From Heterocephalus glaber (Eukaryota > Chordata > Mammalia > Rodentia > Bathyergidae): 64,000 nt of DNA. Positions 11,969 to 26,211 of this stretch are shown here, piece by piece; within the stretch, counting starts at the first letter, position 1, and every line of letters begins with the position of its first letter. The notes under the pieces were generated by a model, which did not search any database, was not told the origin of the DNA, and was given only the letters and a program-made list of their open reading frames with translations. A program made the translations under genes and the position numbers. The DNA lies in contig NW_004624864.1 of NCBI RefSeq assembly GCF_000247695.1, forward strand, positions 5,051,215 to 5,115,214, read 5' to 3'.

Positions 11969-12600
11969 ATGGGGCAGGCCTGGGAACCCACACATCCTGG
12001 TATATGTTCCTGGTCCACTTCTGACCTCTACAACTGGAAAACCCAGAGTCCACCATTCTCTGAGATACTCAAGGTTCTGATTTCTCTGCTAGAGTCCATC
12101 TCTAGGACTCATCTACAAAACTGGGGTAATGGTCAGCAGTTGTTATTGACCCTGTTCAGTGCTGAAGATTGGGACAGGATGAGGATTGAGGCTTGAAAGG
12201 CCTTATTGGTGGGCTTTAGGAGGAGGCCCAAGAATTGCTGAAACAATGATTCTCCTTGGAGCAGTTTAATGGGATCCAAATTCTTTAGAGGTGAAACAGG
12301 CTTTCATCCCATTTTATCAAAACTTGTTTAACAGGATTCAAGAAGCAGTTTGGAAACCTATAAATCTGTCAAAAATCACAGAAGTAACACAGGAACAAGC
12401 AGAGTTCCCCACTGCATACGTAGACAGCCTCAGAGAGTCTTTCCAGGTTTATACCCTGTTTTCTCCCTCAGCTCCAGAGAACAATAAAGCTACAAGTTAG
12501 ACTTATGTTACTCAGTCTGCACCTGATATTAGGAGAAAATTACAAAATTTGTAAGGATCCCAAAGAATGAACACACTTCAGATGTTAGAAGTAGCTCACA
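11969..12600 (+). pseudogene. ERV gag remnant (capsid)
   Basis: Two open pieces, 11969-12196 and 12291-12500, read as gammaretroviral capsid. The first holds 'STSDLYNWKTQSPPFSE' and 'LISLLESISRTHLQNWGNGQ'. The second holds a block like 'FPTAYVDSLRESFQVYT', the usual position of the capsid C-terminal domain. A stop at 12194-12196 and frameshifts separate the two, and a further stop follows at 12498-12500. Upstream, 11609-11878 is a proline-rich frame that could be the p12-like linker. No intact Gag can be made. Confidence 0.75.
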
Positions 12601-12743
12601 AGGTTGTTTGACAATAGACATTCAGAAAGCCAAAAATTGATCATAGTAGTGGCAGAAAGATCAGCCAGGAAAGAAGCAAAGATCTTGACAGCTTCCATCA
12701 GAGAGGGCCCCTGAGTGACACAACCCCAGGAACCCCTAAGGGC

Positions 12744-12835
12744 AGGTGCCTACAAAGCCAGGAAGACATCGCCATTGCACAGAAATCAATTTGCCTATTG
12801 GAAAGAGGAAGGGCACTGGACAATTGAATGTCCCC
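12744..12835 (+). pseudogene. ERV nucleocapsid remnant with damaged zinc knuckle
   Basis: In the frame through 12790 the translation has 'FAYWKEEGHWTIECP', which aligns with the CCHC zinc knuckle of gammaretroviral nucleocapsid. The first two cysteines are replaced by F and W; only the histidine and last cysteine remain. Zinc binding would be lost. It sits between the capsid and protease pieces. Confidence 0.6.
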
Positions 12836-12924
12836 ACAGGCTCTCTGCCAATATCCCTCCACACATCTGAGGGAAAGGAAGATTCAGACTGAGGGGGCTG
12901 GGGCTCACTCTCTCTTGGCCCCTG

Positions 12925-13020
12925 AGAGGCCATGTTACATGTTGAAGTAGAGGGCCAACTGATCCGTTTCCTGGTGGACACTGGTGTGGAGAGATCAGTG
13001 TTAAAAAATCTTATGAAAAG
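12925..13020 (+). pseudogene. ERV protease remnant
   Basis: The translation 'MLHVEVEGQLIRFLVDTGVE' holds the aspartic protease active-site DTG at 12977-12985, followed by 'RSVL'. This matches the N-terminal part of a retroviral protease. The frame breaks soon after, and the rest of the protease is unrecognisable. Confidence 0.7.
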
Positions 13021-13240
13021 CTTTCATCAAAAACCATCCCCACGTTGAGGGCCATGGGAGAGTCCCAAACTGCCATACTGGACTGGGCATTCCCCTTGCT
13101 GGGATGAGACCTTCACAATACCCCATCTCTCAGAAGTGCAGACAGGAATAGCCCCTCACATTAAGAGCATGATGGACTTTGGCATATGAAATCCCTATCT
13201 GTCTGCATGGAACACCCCATTCCTGCCTGTAGCAAAACTA

Positions 13241-13395
13241 TAGACCTCAGAACACAAGCAGTTTCAGGACTTGAGAGAAGTTAACCAATGTGTGGTAACA
13301 CTGCATCCTATTCTCCTCAAACCCTATACCTTCTTGAGTTTACTGTCTCCTGAGCACCAAGTGTATACTCTGCTTGATTTAAAGGATGCTTCATC
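13241..13395 (+). pseudogene. ERV reverse transcriptase start, truncated
   Basis: The segment reads 'KQFQDLREVNQ' followed by 'HQVYTLLDLKDA', the N-terminal fingers/palm start of gammaretroviral reverse transcriptase. The LDLKDA block (13373-13390) carries the first catalytic aspartate. Homology ends there, so the YxDD motif and everything downstream are missing. Confidence 0.75.
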
Positions 13396-15121
13396 CAATA
13401 ATGAAATTTGCCTGAAAATCATAGTCTTCATGTTTCCAAGGTAAGAGCCTTCCTCTCCCTTCGCATAGTTGCTAAGTCCATGTAAACTAGGGATTTCTTT
13501 TGCTTTGTGTATTTCCCCAGGACTGAGTTATATGATGGCTGTCTAGAAAATGAGTTGAATTTAATTCCATTGTATTTTAACTGGTGTGTTGGAAAGTGAT
13601 CCCATTCTGTAGGAATATTTACACCAAGGGTGAGGAAGTAGTGAGGCCTTTATTTAACAGCGGTGTTTATTGGAATGTGCAGATCTGAGCTCATAGGTAA
13701 TGTGAGTGATGCTAAAATCAAGTAACACTACAGTGACAGAAGTGTTTCCTAGATGAAAATAGACAAATTCAAGAAAGGCATTAAATATTAGAGCCAGGTT
13801 TCCATCCAGCCTAATGAGAGACTCATTACAGAAGTTAAAAATGCAGTGAGGAAGGGGGGATTCTTCTGGACATGGACCTGATTAGTCGGTGATTATCTTC
13901 TTCTCTGGTGCCCTGTAATGTGAGCTTGCAGGGATCTTGATGTGCTGTGGAATTACATGGGAATTACATAGAATTCCTTCTCTCCCATCAGGAAGTGTCT
14001 GTAGGACCCATGTTTTACCAAGGACTCCACTTGTCTCACTTCATTGTGCAAATAAAATATATTTTATCAACTTAAAGTACTGGTAATAAAGTGAAATAAA
14101 GTACTATAAATTGTAGAAATTGTATTTTTAAACATTAATCTTAGATGGTAAATGCTATTTTAAAAAACATCAATATTACTGGGAGTAAATATTTTTCAAG
14201 TTAACTCTGAAATTATTTGTGTTTAATTACTAATATGTTTTTAGAAAAAAAAAATCACAATTACAAGCATTCACTAGATGTCTCTAGGAAAGGAACCTGT
14301 TTTTAATTTTTCTATGATTGGGTCCCCAGTGACAGAAGAATGCACATAAAAACCCTTGGTTCTTCTGGTGAGATTGCACATCTAGAGTCTGTTGGAAAAC
14401 AGCTCCCTCCTTTGTAAGTTGGTTCTATTTATTGGTCTGGCTTGCATGATTGCCCCACTGGGGTCAGGGGCAGCACAGTGGCAGAGTTCCTGTCTCACCT
14501 GCCAGAGGGGTCTGAGGGTCTGTGAGAGCCATGGATGTGTCCAGAGTGGTGGGAGAGTATCTTCATCACACAGTGACAATGCCAAGAAGTGACCATCAGG
14601 TCACTCAATTTGGCCTAGCTTCTGTAGGGATTTAACACAACTTTTAAATGTATCTTGTGTTCTAGATAGCAAAAAACTTATGGGTGTTTACTTATAATTT
14701 GAATCAATTTATTTTATAACCAAAAGTTGATTTTTAATATGTTTGGGAAAAGTTTAGTGAAGCACAGCATTTTGATTAAAACTTTTGGTCAATTCCTTTT
14801 TAAAAGCAGAAACCATGATTCGGTATTTCCTAACTCTATCCTTGACCACTTCATTACTTTCATCATTCCTCTAAGTAGCATTCGTAGAGTATTGGAAGGG
14901 ATCATCATATCATAATTCCCAACACCCTGATGTCATTCTCATGGCTTTTCCCCAAGAAATACTTGAATTTGAATAACACTTGTGAACTACTAGGGTGATG
15001 GCCTTGAGGTATCATTGAAAGCATCAGTGTTTTCATCCAATATAAGAAATAGTTTATAGTTTGAAGTTTTAGAGATTTGAACTCAGCATCTTGTACTCTA
15101 GACTCTGTCTCTATCATATTA
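13396..15121. other. No gene recognised
   Basis: The stretch 13620-14070 is less AT-rich and ends with an AATAAA-containing sequence near 14050, which could be a decayed 3'UTR or repeat, but it could not be named. The short frames at 14382-14592 and 14727-14915 show no domain. Confidence 0.4.
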
Positions 15122-15286
15122 TCTCTCTCTCTCTTTCTCTATCTCTCCATGAGACAGGGTCTCACTGTTTATTTCAGGCTGCCCTTGAACTCGCTGGGTA
15201 GCTGAGGCTGCCATTGGACTCATGGTGATCCTCCTGCCTGAGTTTACTGAGAACTGGCATTACAGGCATGTGCCACCATGCCTGGC
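15122..15286 (-). mobile_element. B1-type (7SL-derived) SINE
   Basis: On the minus strand it begins 'gccaggcatggtggcacatg', typical of Alu/B1 7SL-derived SINEs, and ends 'gagaccctgtctc' followed by a GA-rich tail (plus-strand CT run at 15122-15148). Length is about 165 bp, the size of a B1 monomer. Confidence 0.85.
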
Positions 15287-15572
15287 TGTACTATAAATCT
15301 CAAATTTCCATTTTCTTAGTTTTTCTAAACATAAAATTTGATAATATTAGTAATTCCATCATAATCTTGTTAGGTGTCTTGTGACAGGTAAGTTATAGGT
15401 CAAGAATTTAGAGTATCATATTGTGTATAACATGCATTATATAAGTAATACAGGTTGTTGATATAAATCTTGACAGAGGTCTCTAATCCTAAGAGGGAAA
15501 CGCTGGTGTTTAGCTGTTGTGTCATTATCTTCCTGCAATGATACCAGGATGGACAATGAGATGTACACAAGG

Positions 15573-15590
15573 TGGATAGATAGATAGATA
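15573..15590 (+). repeat. (GATA)n microsatellite
   Basis: About four GATA units. Confidence 0.7.
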
Positions 15591-15775
15591 ATTTTCCTTA
15601 TTTAAAACATTCAGAAACACTCTAAGGCATTTGTCCTCATTATTAGAGTATAGGTTAAAACAATTTATATAAAATTACACAAAGTCACACAGCCCATATA
15701 TGGCCAAGATAGACTGTAACAAAACCTGTACTAACTCTAAAGCAATATATTTTCATTGCTAACTATCTTCTTTAT

Positions 15776-16060
15776 TTTTATGGAGTTTATTTATTGGTAC
15801 ATTTTAGGTATAAAGTATAGTTACATTCCTCATTGGGATCTTGTACCTTTACATGATGTCTCTTGGTTCTTATTTTTTCCCCATTCCCCCACCTTTCCTT
15901 CACCCCCTCCACCCTTCCATCTTTACAAATAATTTGTTTCCATTTCCTTACCTTTCTCATATTTTTAATTTTCACTGTTTTCCTTTCCCCTATTGCTCCC
16001 ATTTCCCTTATTCCTTTAGACCTTTTTTCCTCTTTCACATATCTTCTTTATTTTGAAAAC
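15776..16060 (-). mobile_element. L1 3' end, inverted
   Basis: This is the reverse complement of the L1 3'UTR family seen at 5990 and 36372. 'tattggtacattttaggtat' corresponds to the terminal 'acctaaaatgtaccaata', followed by the pyrimidine-rich complement of the purine tract. Apparent open frames at 15787-16192 come only from this low-complexity tract. Confidence 0.75.
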
Positions 16061-17371
16061 TATCAAAATAAGGGTAAGAACTATCCTGGAGTACATTACT
16101 CCACTCCCATGAAAGGCAATAATGTAACTTCCCTGAGGAGGTGCTTCACTTCCGATTGTCATCCTCTGATCTTCAATGTGCCCACTGCATAGTGTGATTT
16201 TAGTGATTAAATGAGACAAGAAATACTTGTAGCACTGTGACTATCATGATATGTATTGTAGGAAGACACGATCTAAAAATATTTTTCAATCCTTTCTGGC
16301 CAATTGAGGTAACATAGTGCATGTTTTTCATGTGTATGTCTTTGATATATTTGCAAGTCCATATTTTCTAGGTCAAGTTTAAATTCCTGCTATTTCAAAA
16401 TCAAGTTAATTCAAGTTCTTCAAGGACTCTTCAAATTCTATTCTTGGAGATGGTCTGAGATTTCAGAAACTGATTGATACATTTCTCAATTTCAATAATT
16501 TTTATAATACTATTTTAAAAATAGATGGAAGCTAGTTTAGTTTGCTCATATATTTCATTCCTGGGGATGTCATATAATTCAATTCCAAGTGATTTTATTA
16601 TTATGTTCCACATAGTTTACTTGGCCAGCAAACTAATGTTTGATAAATATTTCCTGGAAGTGAATGATAAAGATATAGAAACAAATGACCAATTTTTCAT
16701 TTTGGCTTAATATGTTGACAGGATTTAAAGCGTTATCCTATTCTACCCAAAATATTCACAGACCTTATATTTTCTGACATTTCTTTCATTTCAGTAATAA
16801 TGTTTCTCTTTTATATTTCATAATTTTAAAGAACTACCTAGCATATTCTCAATTAAACCACCCCATCCATTGTCAAGAGATATGTCAAACTATTATATAT
16901 TAAACCTTGGGCAGAAGAAGCAAATTGCTCTAAAATAATCATTGCAAAACACAATCTGTAAATATATTTTAAGCAATATATACATTATTTTTATACCATC
17001 ACCTATCTGTTCCTTCATTGATTACTTCCTTATCCCCTCTCAGCCAGTTATTGATTCATGGTCAGTGTTCAAAACAAAGAAGAATGGAACACTGACCCCA
17101 AACACAGAGAATTAACTGCCCATGGGCAAAGCGGTCATTGATCATACTCTATCAAGTAGCTGTAAGAGTTGTAAATTATTAAAGCCGCTGTCTCTCATTT
17201 ACATCTCTGAATGGTTTTACTTGAAATCAGTTGGATGTGGTGTCTGTATTTGTTGTGTTTTCATATACTTTCAAGAAACAAGAAATGCCTGCATATCTAA
17301 TTATCGCTTCTCTTCATCTACATGACACGTTGGGAAGTCTGATTCTCTAAAAAAGAGAAGCTACTCAGAAG
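16061..17371. other. No gene recognised; upstream of OR pseudogene
   Basis: AT-rich DNA with no identifiable gene. The last few hundred bases may contain the 5' non-coding exon of the OR pseudogene, but no splice site was convincing. Confidence 0.35.
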
Positions 17372-18284
17372 ATGGAACTTGCACTGAGAAACTACACGCT
17401 GGTCACTGATTTTATTCTCTTGGTTTTCCCAACATGCCATGAACTGCAGATCATCTTATTCCTCATATTTCTGGTGGTGTATGGTATGATTTTACTGACG
17501 AACACTGCACTAATGAGTTTAATCAGGAAGGATCTGCATCTTCAAATCCCCATGTATTTTTTCCTCAGCAACCTGTCCTTCATAGATTTGTGCTATGCCT
17601 TGGTCATTGTCCCCAAAATGTTGGGCAATATCTTGTCAGAGAACAAATCCATCTCCTACCATGGGTGTGCCCTGCAGTTTTACTTTTTGGCACTTTTGCA
17701 GACACCAAATCCTTCATCCTGGGTGCCATGGCCATGCCCTATGATCCCTATGTGGCCATCTGTAAACCTCTGTTCTACACCATCATCATGTCCTGGGACC
17801 TCTGTATATGGCTGATTGTTTTGTCGTACATTGGAGGCAATATGAGTTCCCTGGTCCATATGTCCTTTGCTTTTATTCTGAAATATTGTGACAGAAATGT
17901 CATTAATCATTTTTCTGACATCCTTCCCCTGATTATACTCTCCTGCACTAAAACATGAATTAATGAGTGGCTTCTCTCCACCTTCGGCAATCTGTGGAAA
18001 TTATCTGCTTCATCATCATTGTCTCCTTTTTCATTCTTCTCTCAGTCTTTAAGATCCTCTATTGGTGGGAGGAAGAAAATCTTCTCCACATGTCCCTCTC
18101 ACCTGACCTCTGTGGTCATCTATCAGGGACACTTCTATTCATTTACTCAAGGCCAAGTTCCTTGTATTCTCCCAACACTGACAAAGTTGTCTCAGTGTCC
18201 TATATCATATAATTGCAGTGCTTAACCCACTGATTTATAGTTTGAGAGTTAAAGATTTAAAAATGCAGTTAAGAAAGCTCTGAG
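17372..18284 (+). pseudogene. Olfactory receptor pseudogene, class II (OR9/OR5-like)
   Basis: A relic of a seven-transmembrane odorant receptor. It starts 'MELALRNYTLVTDFILL' and keeps the TM2 'PMYFFLSNLSFIDLCY' signature. Breaks: a one-base loss near 17680-17687 shifts frame; the MAYDRYVAIC motif reads 'MAMPYDPYVAIC', with two extra residues and the arginine replaced; the extracellular-loop cysteine in HFFCD is lost ('NHFSDI'); a TGA at 17956-17958 probably came from a TCA codon; and a short loss near 17988 shifts frame again. TM6-TM7 is readable in pieces ('KIFSTCPSHLTSVVIYQG'). The family guess comes from overall similarity and is tentative. Confidence 0.85.
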
Positions 18285-18633
18285 ATGGAAGGTAGATCCT
18301 TCATGAAAATACTAACACTTCATGATTCACCTAATTCCCCAAAGTCTAATGGTGAGTTTGCAATGACTTTACTGGTGGACACACAATTATACACAGTAGA
18401 GAGTATTAAACATTTGTCATTCTTTTTAGCACAGAAAAAGTCATTTCCTAGTCCCAAGTTATAAGTAAGTATTGAAAAGTTCAAAAGAGCAGCTAACTAG
18501 AAGTTGCTGCTCAACATTTCTTTGATTACTTGCTTCAGATAAATGTTAAAATGTATATATGATGTAAGAGGATGTAGTATATACCTTAGAAAAATATGTA
18601 TGAATACGTGTGTAAAATATCTGACTGACAAGA

Positions 18634-19021
18634 TGTTATGGTTTATAGATAGATCCCCACAAAATCTTGCTCTCATAGTGGGATTTTTAGAAGGTGATTG
18701 TGTCTTGGGGACGAGATACTCATCAGTAGACTAGTCCACTCAGGAGTTCACAAATAAATGTGATTTAGGACCAGAAGTCTGATCAAAGAGATGAATCATT
18801 GGATATGTGACCTTGAAGGGTGAATTTCTCTCCTCCTCCCTTGATCCCATTCTACTTCCTGTTGCCCTGCTGTGAGTTGTTTCCCTCTGCCACGACACAC
18901 TGCCCTAGAGTCAGCCAATTATGGACTGAAAACTCTACAAACTGTGAGCAAAAATAAACCTCTCCTCCTTTAAGCTGTGGGAGTCAGATATTCTGTCTTA
19001 GTGATGAGAATGTAAATGTTC
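18634..19021 (+). mobile_element. MaLR-like solo LTR
   Basis: The sequence starts 'tgttatggtttatagatag' and ends with a 'gagcaaaaataaacctctcc' polyadenylation block and 'cttagtgatgaga'. This is the architecture of ERVL-MaLR LTRs. No clear target-site duplication was seen, and the subfamily is not assigned. Confidence 0.5.
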
Positions 19022-19834
19022 ATTAGTCTTTCACACCTAATCTATCACAATTTGTGACTTGGAAACATTTTATTTATAGATTGAGCAATATAGGTTAGCT
19101 TTAGTGAAAAATAATTGTAAATTTTCCCTCTTTATTTTATTTTTAACATACTAAAGTATTTCCAAAAGTGTGGAATTTCCCTCTGTGGTATCCAAGAAAC
19201 AGATTATACTCTTAAGGTCTCACAGGTTTGTCCCTGTGTCCTTCAGGGGGGATCAAACCAGTGCCACAGTGGAACCCTCTACAGAGAATGTGCATTAGAA
19301 GACTGAAATTGTAGGGTGTTTGTCTCAACAAAATGTATTTCAGAAACCAAGTTTCTTTGCTATATATACTTATTATTGCATAATAGTAAATACTTAAGAC
19401 TTTGATATGGAAATATCAGTGAAAATGTATAATAAAACCATAGTCTCTTTGAAGATAGAGTCAAAATGATTTTTTCACTAGTTTTAAGGTCCTCTAAGAA
19501 ATCTTTCTTGAGGTTTCTGACCATCAGTGTTTCTCTCCTGTGAATTTTGTTCTTCCTTTGGTAGTAAGGTGTCAGTTTCACTCAAAGCTACAGGAGCTAA
19601 CCAAACACCCTAAAAAAAAATTAATGAACTAAGTTTAAAAGAATCCAACATAGGTGAGATGCTATGTATATAATATAGTTCTTTATGTCTTTACATTCCA
19701 TAAAATTCACAAGCATTTACTGTAGATATCAAACATGCTCACTAACTGTGACATGTCAACTTAAGAACCACTTAGCAGATTAAAAGTCCTGGGTGTGCTG
19801 TAGATTACTGACATGTCATCCAGCAAATTGAGAG
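19022..19834. other. No gene recognised
   Basis: AT-rich spacer between the LTR-like repeat and the KRAB zinc-finger sequence; nothing identified. Confidence 0.4.
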
Positions 19835-20194
<360 letters not shown>

Positions 20195-21646
20195 TTGTGG
20201 ACAGTGAATTTAAAGAAGGTAGTCTGTGGGGAAAAATCTTCAGATCTGTGAATTGTCAGTCTGCAGATCAGAATTTAAATAAGAAAACCGGAGTATGTCC
20301 ATGAGGAAGCCATGTGTGTATGGAAGTCCTCATTGGGTGTTCATCCAAAAATGTACCCCTCAGGCCTCACAATGGATACAAACTGTATGAGAATCAAGAA
20401 CATGTAGAGAAGCCATGTAAATACAAGCAACATGAAGAACTATTGCCCCTTCCCCAGTCCTTTCAGAAGTTTGAAAAAACCTACACTGGAGAGAAACCAC
20501 ATGAATGCAAGCCATGTGAGAAAATATTCAGATATTCCAGTTCTAAAAAACCATGAAAAAATTCACACTAGAGACAAATCCTCTGTGCATAGGCAATGAG
20601 GAAAAGCCCTCATTCACTTCTATGTTCTACATGTACATGAAAAAACTCATAACGGTGAGAAATCATGTCAGAATGACCAGTGTGGGAAAGCATTCTCCTG
20701 TTACACTTTCATTTATCTGCACAGAAGAATTCACACCTAAGAGAAACATGATGAATGGAAAGAATGTGGGAAGGCCTTCAGGTCATCAGTTGCTCTTCAT
20801 GTACATGAAAGAATTCACACATGTGAGAAATCCTGTCAGTGTGAGCAGTGTGGGAAAACATTCTCCCAATATACTTCACTTTATCTGCACAGAAGGATTT
20901 ACAATGGAGCAAAATCTTATGAATGTAAAGAATGTGAGAAAGCCTTCACATCCTCAGGTGCTCTTCACGTACATGAAAGAACTCACTCTGGTGAGAAGCC
21001 CTATGTGCCCCAGGAATGTGAAAAATCATTTTCATCTTGTACTTCCATTGAACTCCACAAAAGAATTCACACTGGAGAGAAATCTTATGAATATAAAGAA
21101 TGTGGGAAGGCCTTCAGGTCCTCAGGTGCTCTTCACGTACATGAAATGACTCACACTGGTGAGAACCCCTATGTGTGCCGGGAATATACAAAAACATTCA
21201 CATGTTGTACTTCCCTTCAAATGCACAAAGAATTCACACTGCAGAGAAACCTTATGAATGTAAAAAATATGGGAAGGCATTCGGGTCCTCAGTTGTTCTT
21301 CACATACATGAAAGAACTCATACTGGTGAGAAACACAATGTGTGCCAGGTATGTTTAAAAACACTCACATGTTGTACTTCGCTTAAACCACAAAACAGAA
21401 TTCACACAGGAGAGAAACCCTATGAATGTAAAGAATATAAGATGGCCTTCTGATTCTCAGGTACTTTTCATCTAAATGAAATAACTCACACTGGCACAAA
21501 GCCCTATGTGTACTAGGTGTGTTAAAAATCATTCATATGTTGTACTTTCCATGAATTCAACAAAAGAATTCACACTGGAGATCAACCTTATGAATGTAAA
21601 GATGTAGGAAGGCCTGCAGGTCCTCAGGTGTTCTTCATGTTCATGA

Positions 21647-21820
<174 letters not shown>

Positions 21821-21990
21821 TGAAACTCTAAGTGTGCCAGGAATATGGAAAAACATCTGGATGTTCATCTTCCCTTCAACTGCACAAAAGAATTCACACT
21901 GGAGAGAAACACTGTGAAATCTAAGAATATGGGAAAGTCTTCAGGCCCTCAGTTGCTCTTCATGTACATGAAAGAACTCATACTGTTTAG

Positions 21991-22392
<402 letters not shown>

Positions 22393-22826
22393 TAATTCAT
22401 GCTGGAGCAAAACTCTATGAATGTAAAGAATGTTTGATGACCTTTAGGACCTCAGGTGCTCTTCATGTACATGAAAGAACTCACAATGGTGAGAAGATCT
22501 ATGTGTGTCTGGAAAGTTGAAAAACATTCACATGTTGTACTTCCCTTAAATTGAACAAAAGAATTCACATAGGAGAGAAACTTTATGAATCTAAAGAATG
22601 TGGGAAGGTTTTCAGGTCCTCAAGTCCTCTTTACTTACATGAAAAATTCATACTGGTGAGAAGCCCTATGTGTGCCAAGAATGTGTGAAAATATTCTCAT
22701 GTTTTACTTCCTTTCAACTGCACAAAAGAATTCAAACTATAGAGAAACCCTATGAGTGTAAAGAATGTGGGAATGCCTTCAAGTCTTCCGATTCACTTCA
22801 TGTACATGGAATAACTCACACTGGTG

Positions 22827-23240
<414 letters not shown>

Positions 23241-24513
23241 AGAGAAACCTTATGAATGTAAAGAATGTGGGAAGGCCTTCAAGTCTTCAGATGCTTTTCA
23301 TGTACATGAAATAACTCATACTGGTGAGAAATCCTGTCAGTATGGGCAGTTTGGGAATCCATTCTCCTATTACACTTTCCTTTATCTCCACAGAAAAAGT
23401 CACACTGGAGAGAAATTTTATGAATGTAAAGAATGTGAGAAAGCCTTCAAGCCTGCAGGTGTTCTTCATGTTCATGAAAGAATTCATACTCTTAAGAAGC
23501 CTTATGTGTGATAGGAATGTGGAAAATATTTTCATGTTGTAATTTACTTCAACTGCACAAAATAATTCACACTGGAGAGACACCCTATGAATGCAAAGAA
23601 TGTGGGAAGGTCTTCAAGTCTTCAGATGCTCTTCATGTACATGAAATAACTCATACTGATGAGAAACCCTGTTAATATGGGCAGTTTGGGAATCCATTCT
23701 CCTGTTACACTTCCCATTATGTCCACAGAAGAATTCACACTGGAGAGAAATCTTATGAATGTAAAGAATGTGGGAAGGCCTTCAGGTCCACAGGTGTTCT
23801 TCCTGAACATAAAAGAACTCATACTGGTGTGAAGACCTATGTTTTACTGGAATGTAGAAAAACATTCTCATGTTGTACTTATGTTCAACTGCAAAGGAAG
23901 AATTCACACTGGAGAGAAACCTTATGAATCTAAAGAATGTGGGAAGGCCTTCAGTTCTTCAGATGCTCTTCCTGTACATGAAAGAGCTCACACTGGTGAG
24001 AAATCCTATCAGTATGGGCAGTGTGGGAATGCATTCTCCTGTTACACTTCCCATTATGTCCACAGAAGAATTCACACTGGAGAGAAATCTTATGCATGTA
24101 AAGAATGTGGGAAGGCCTTCATGTCCTCAGTTGCTCTTCATGTGCATGAAAGAACTCATACTGGTGAAAAGACCTATGTGAGCCAAGAATGTGGAAAAAC
24201 ATTCACATGTTGTACTTCCCTTCAATTTCACAAAAGAATTTTCATTGAAGAGAAACCTTACAAATGTAAAGAATGTGTGAGGGCCTTCAGGACCGCAAGT
24301 GTTTTTCCTGTACATGAAAGAACTCATACTGGTATGAAGTCCTATGTTTGACAGACATGTGGAAAAACATTCTCATCTTGTTTTTCCCTTCTACTGCAAA
24401 AAAGAATTCACACTGGAGAGAAATCTTATGAATGTAAAGAATGTGGGAACCCCTTCAGATCCACAGGTGTTTTTCATGTACATGAAAGAACTCATACTTG
24501 TTAGAAGTCCTAT

Positions 24514-24655
24514 GTGTGCCAGGAATGTGGAAAAAATTCTAATGTTGTACTTTCCTTCCACTACACAAAAGAATTCACACTGGAGAGAAACGTTATGAAT
24601 GTTAACAATGTGGGAATGTCTTCCAGTCCTCAGTTGCTCTACATGTACATGAAAT
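24514..24655 (+). repeat. Duplicated finger block, 8-unit shift, copy 1
   Basis: Paired with 25184-25322. Both carry a deletion giving 'gaaaaaattctaatg' (24530-24544 and 25197-25211) and a TAA in the following finger (24603-24605 and 25270-25272). The offset of about 667 bp corresponds to 8 finger units. Confidence 0.75.
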
Positions 24656-24669
24656 AACTCACACTGGTG

Positions 24670-25322
<653 letters not shown>

Positions 25323-26112
25323 AACTCACAATGGTGAGAAATTCTCTGTGTGAGCAGTGTGGGAAAGCTGTCTCCATTTACACTTCCCTTTATCTCCACA
25401 GAAGAACTTACACTGTATAGAGACCTTATGGATGTAAAGATTGTGGGAAGCACTTCAAGTCTTCAGTTGATCTTCATGTACATGAAAAAACTCCCACTGG
25501 TGAGAAGCACCATGTGTGCCAGGAATGTGGAAAAATATTTGCATGTTGTACTTCACTTCATCTGCCCAAAAGAATTCACACTGGAGAGAAAGTTTATGAA
25601 TGTAAAGAATGTGGGAAGACTTTCAGGTGCTCAGATGTTCTTTATGTACATGAAAGAATTCATACCGGTGAGAAGCCCTATGTGTTCCAGAAATGTGGGA
25701 AAACATTTGCATATTTTACTTCCCTTCAAGTGCACAAAAGAATTCACATTGGATGGAAACCTTATGAATGTAAAGAATGTGGAAGACCTTCAAACCCTCA
25801 GTCACTATTCATGTACATGCAAGAACTCACCCTGATGAGAAGTCCTATGTTTGCCTGGAATATGGAAAAATATTCTCACATCGTGATTCCCTTCAACTGC
25901 ACAAAATTATCCACACTGGAGAGAAAACCAACTAATGTACAGAATGTGGGAAGGCCTTCAGGCCATCAGTTATTTTTCATTTAAATGAAAGAACTCATAC
26001 TAGTGAGAAGCCCTATGTGAGCCAAGAACGTGGAAAAACATTTGCATTTTGTATTTCCCTTCAACTGCAAAGAAGAATTCACACTGGAAAGAAACCTTAT
26101 GAAAGTAAATAA

Positions 26113-26211
<99 letters not shown>

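Larger units (their letters stand above)
11590..13395 (+). mobile_element. Gammaretrovirus-like endogenous retrovirus remnant
   Basis: Three retroviral blocks lie in the correct order on one strand: gag capsid, nucleocapsid and protease, then the beginning of reverse transcriptase. All resemble ERV class I (gammaretrovirus-like) proteins. Homology stops right after the first catalytic aspartate block of reverse transcriptase. The rest of pol, env and the 3' LTR are not seen. Numerous stops and frameshifts make it non-functional. Confidence 0.75.

Noticed and set aside
15787..16192. Open frames on both strands
   Set aside because: They lie in the pyrimidine-rich complement of an L1 3'UTR.
20553..21149. 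198-codon open frame on the + strand inside the finger array (and similar ones at 21845-22240, 23870-24181, 25350-25835)
   Set aside because: These are alternate-frame readings of the 84-bp finger repeat. They give a periodic 28-residue peptide without cysteine/histidine pairs, so they are shadows of the true finger frame.
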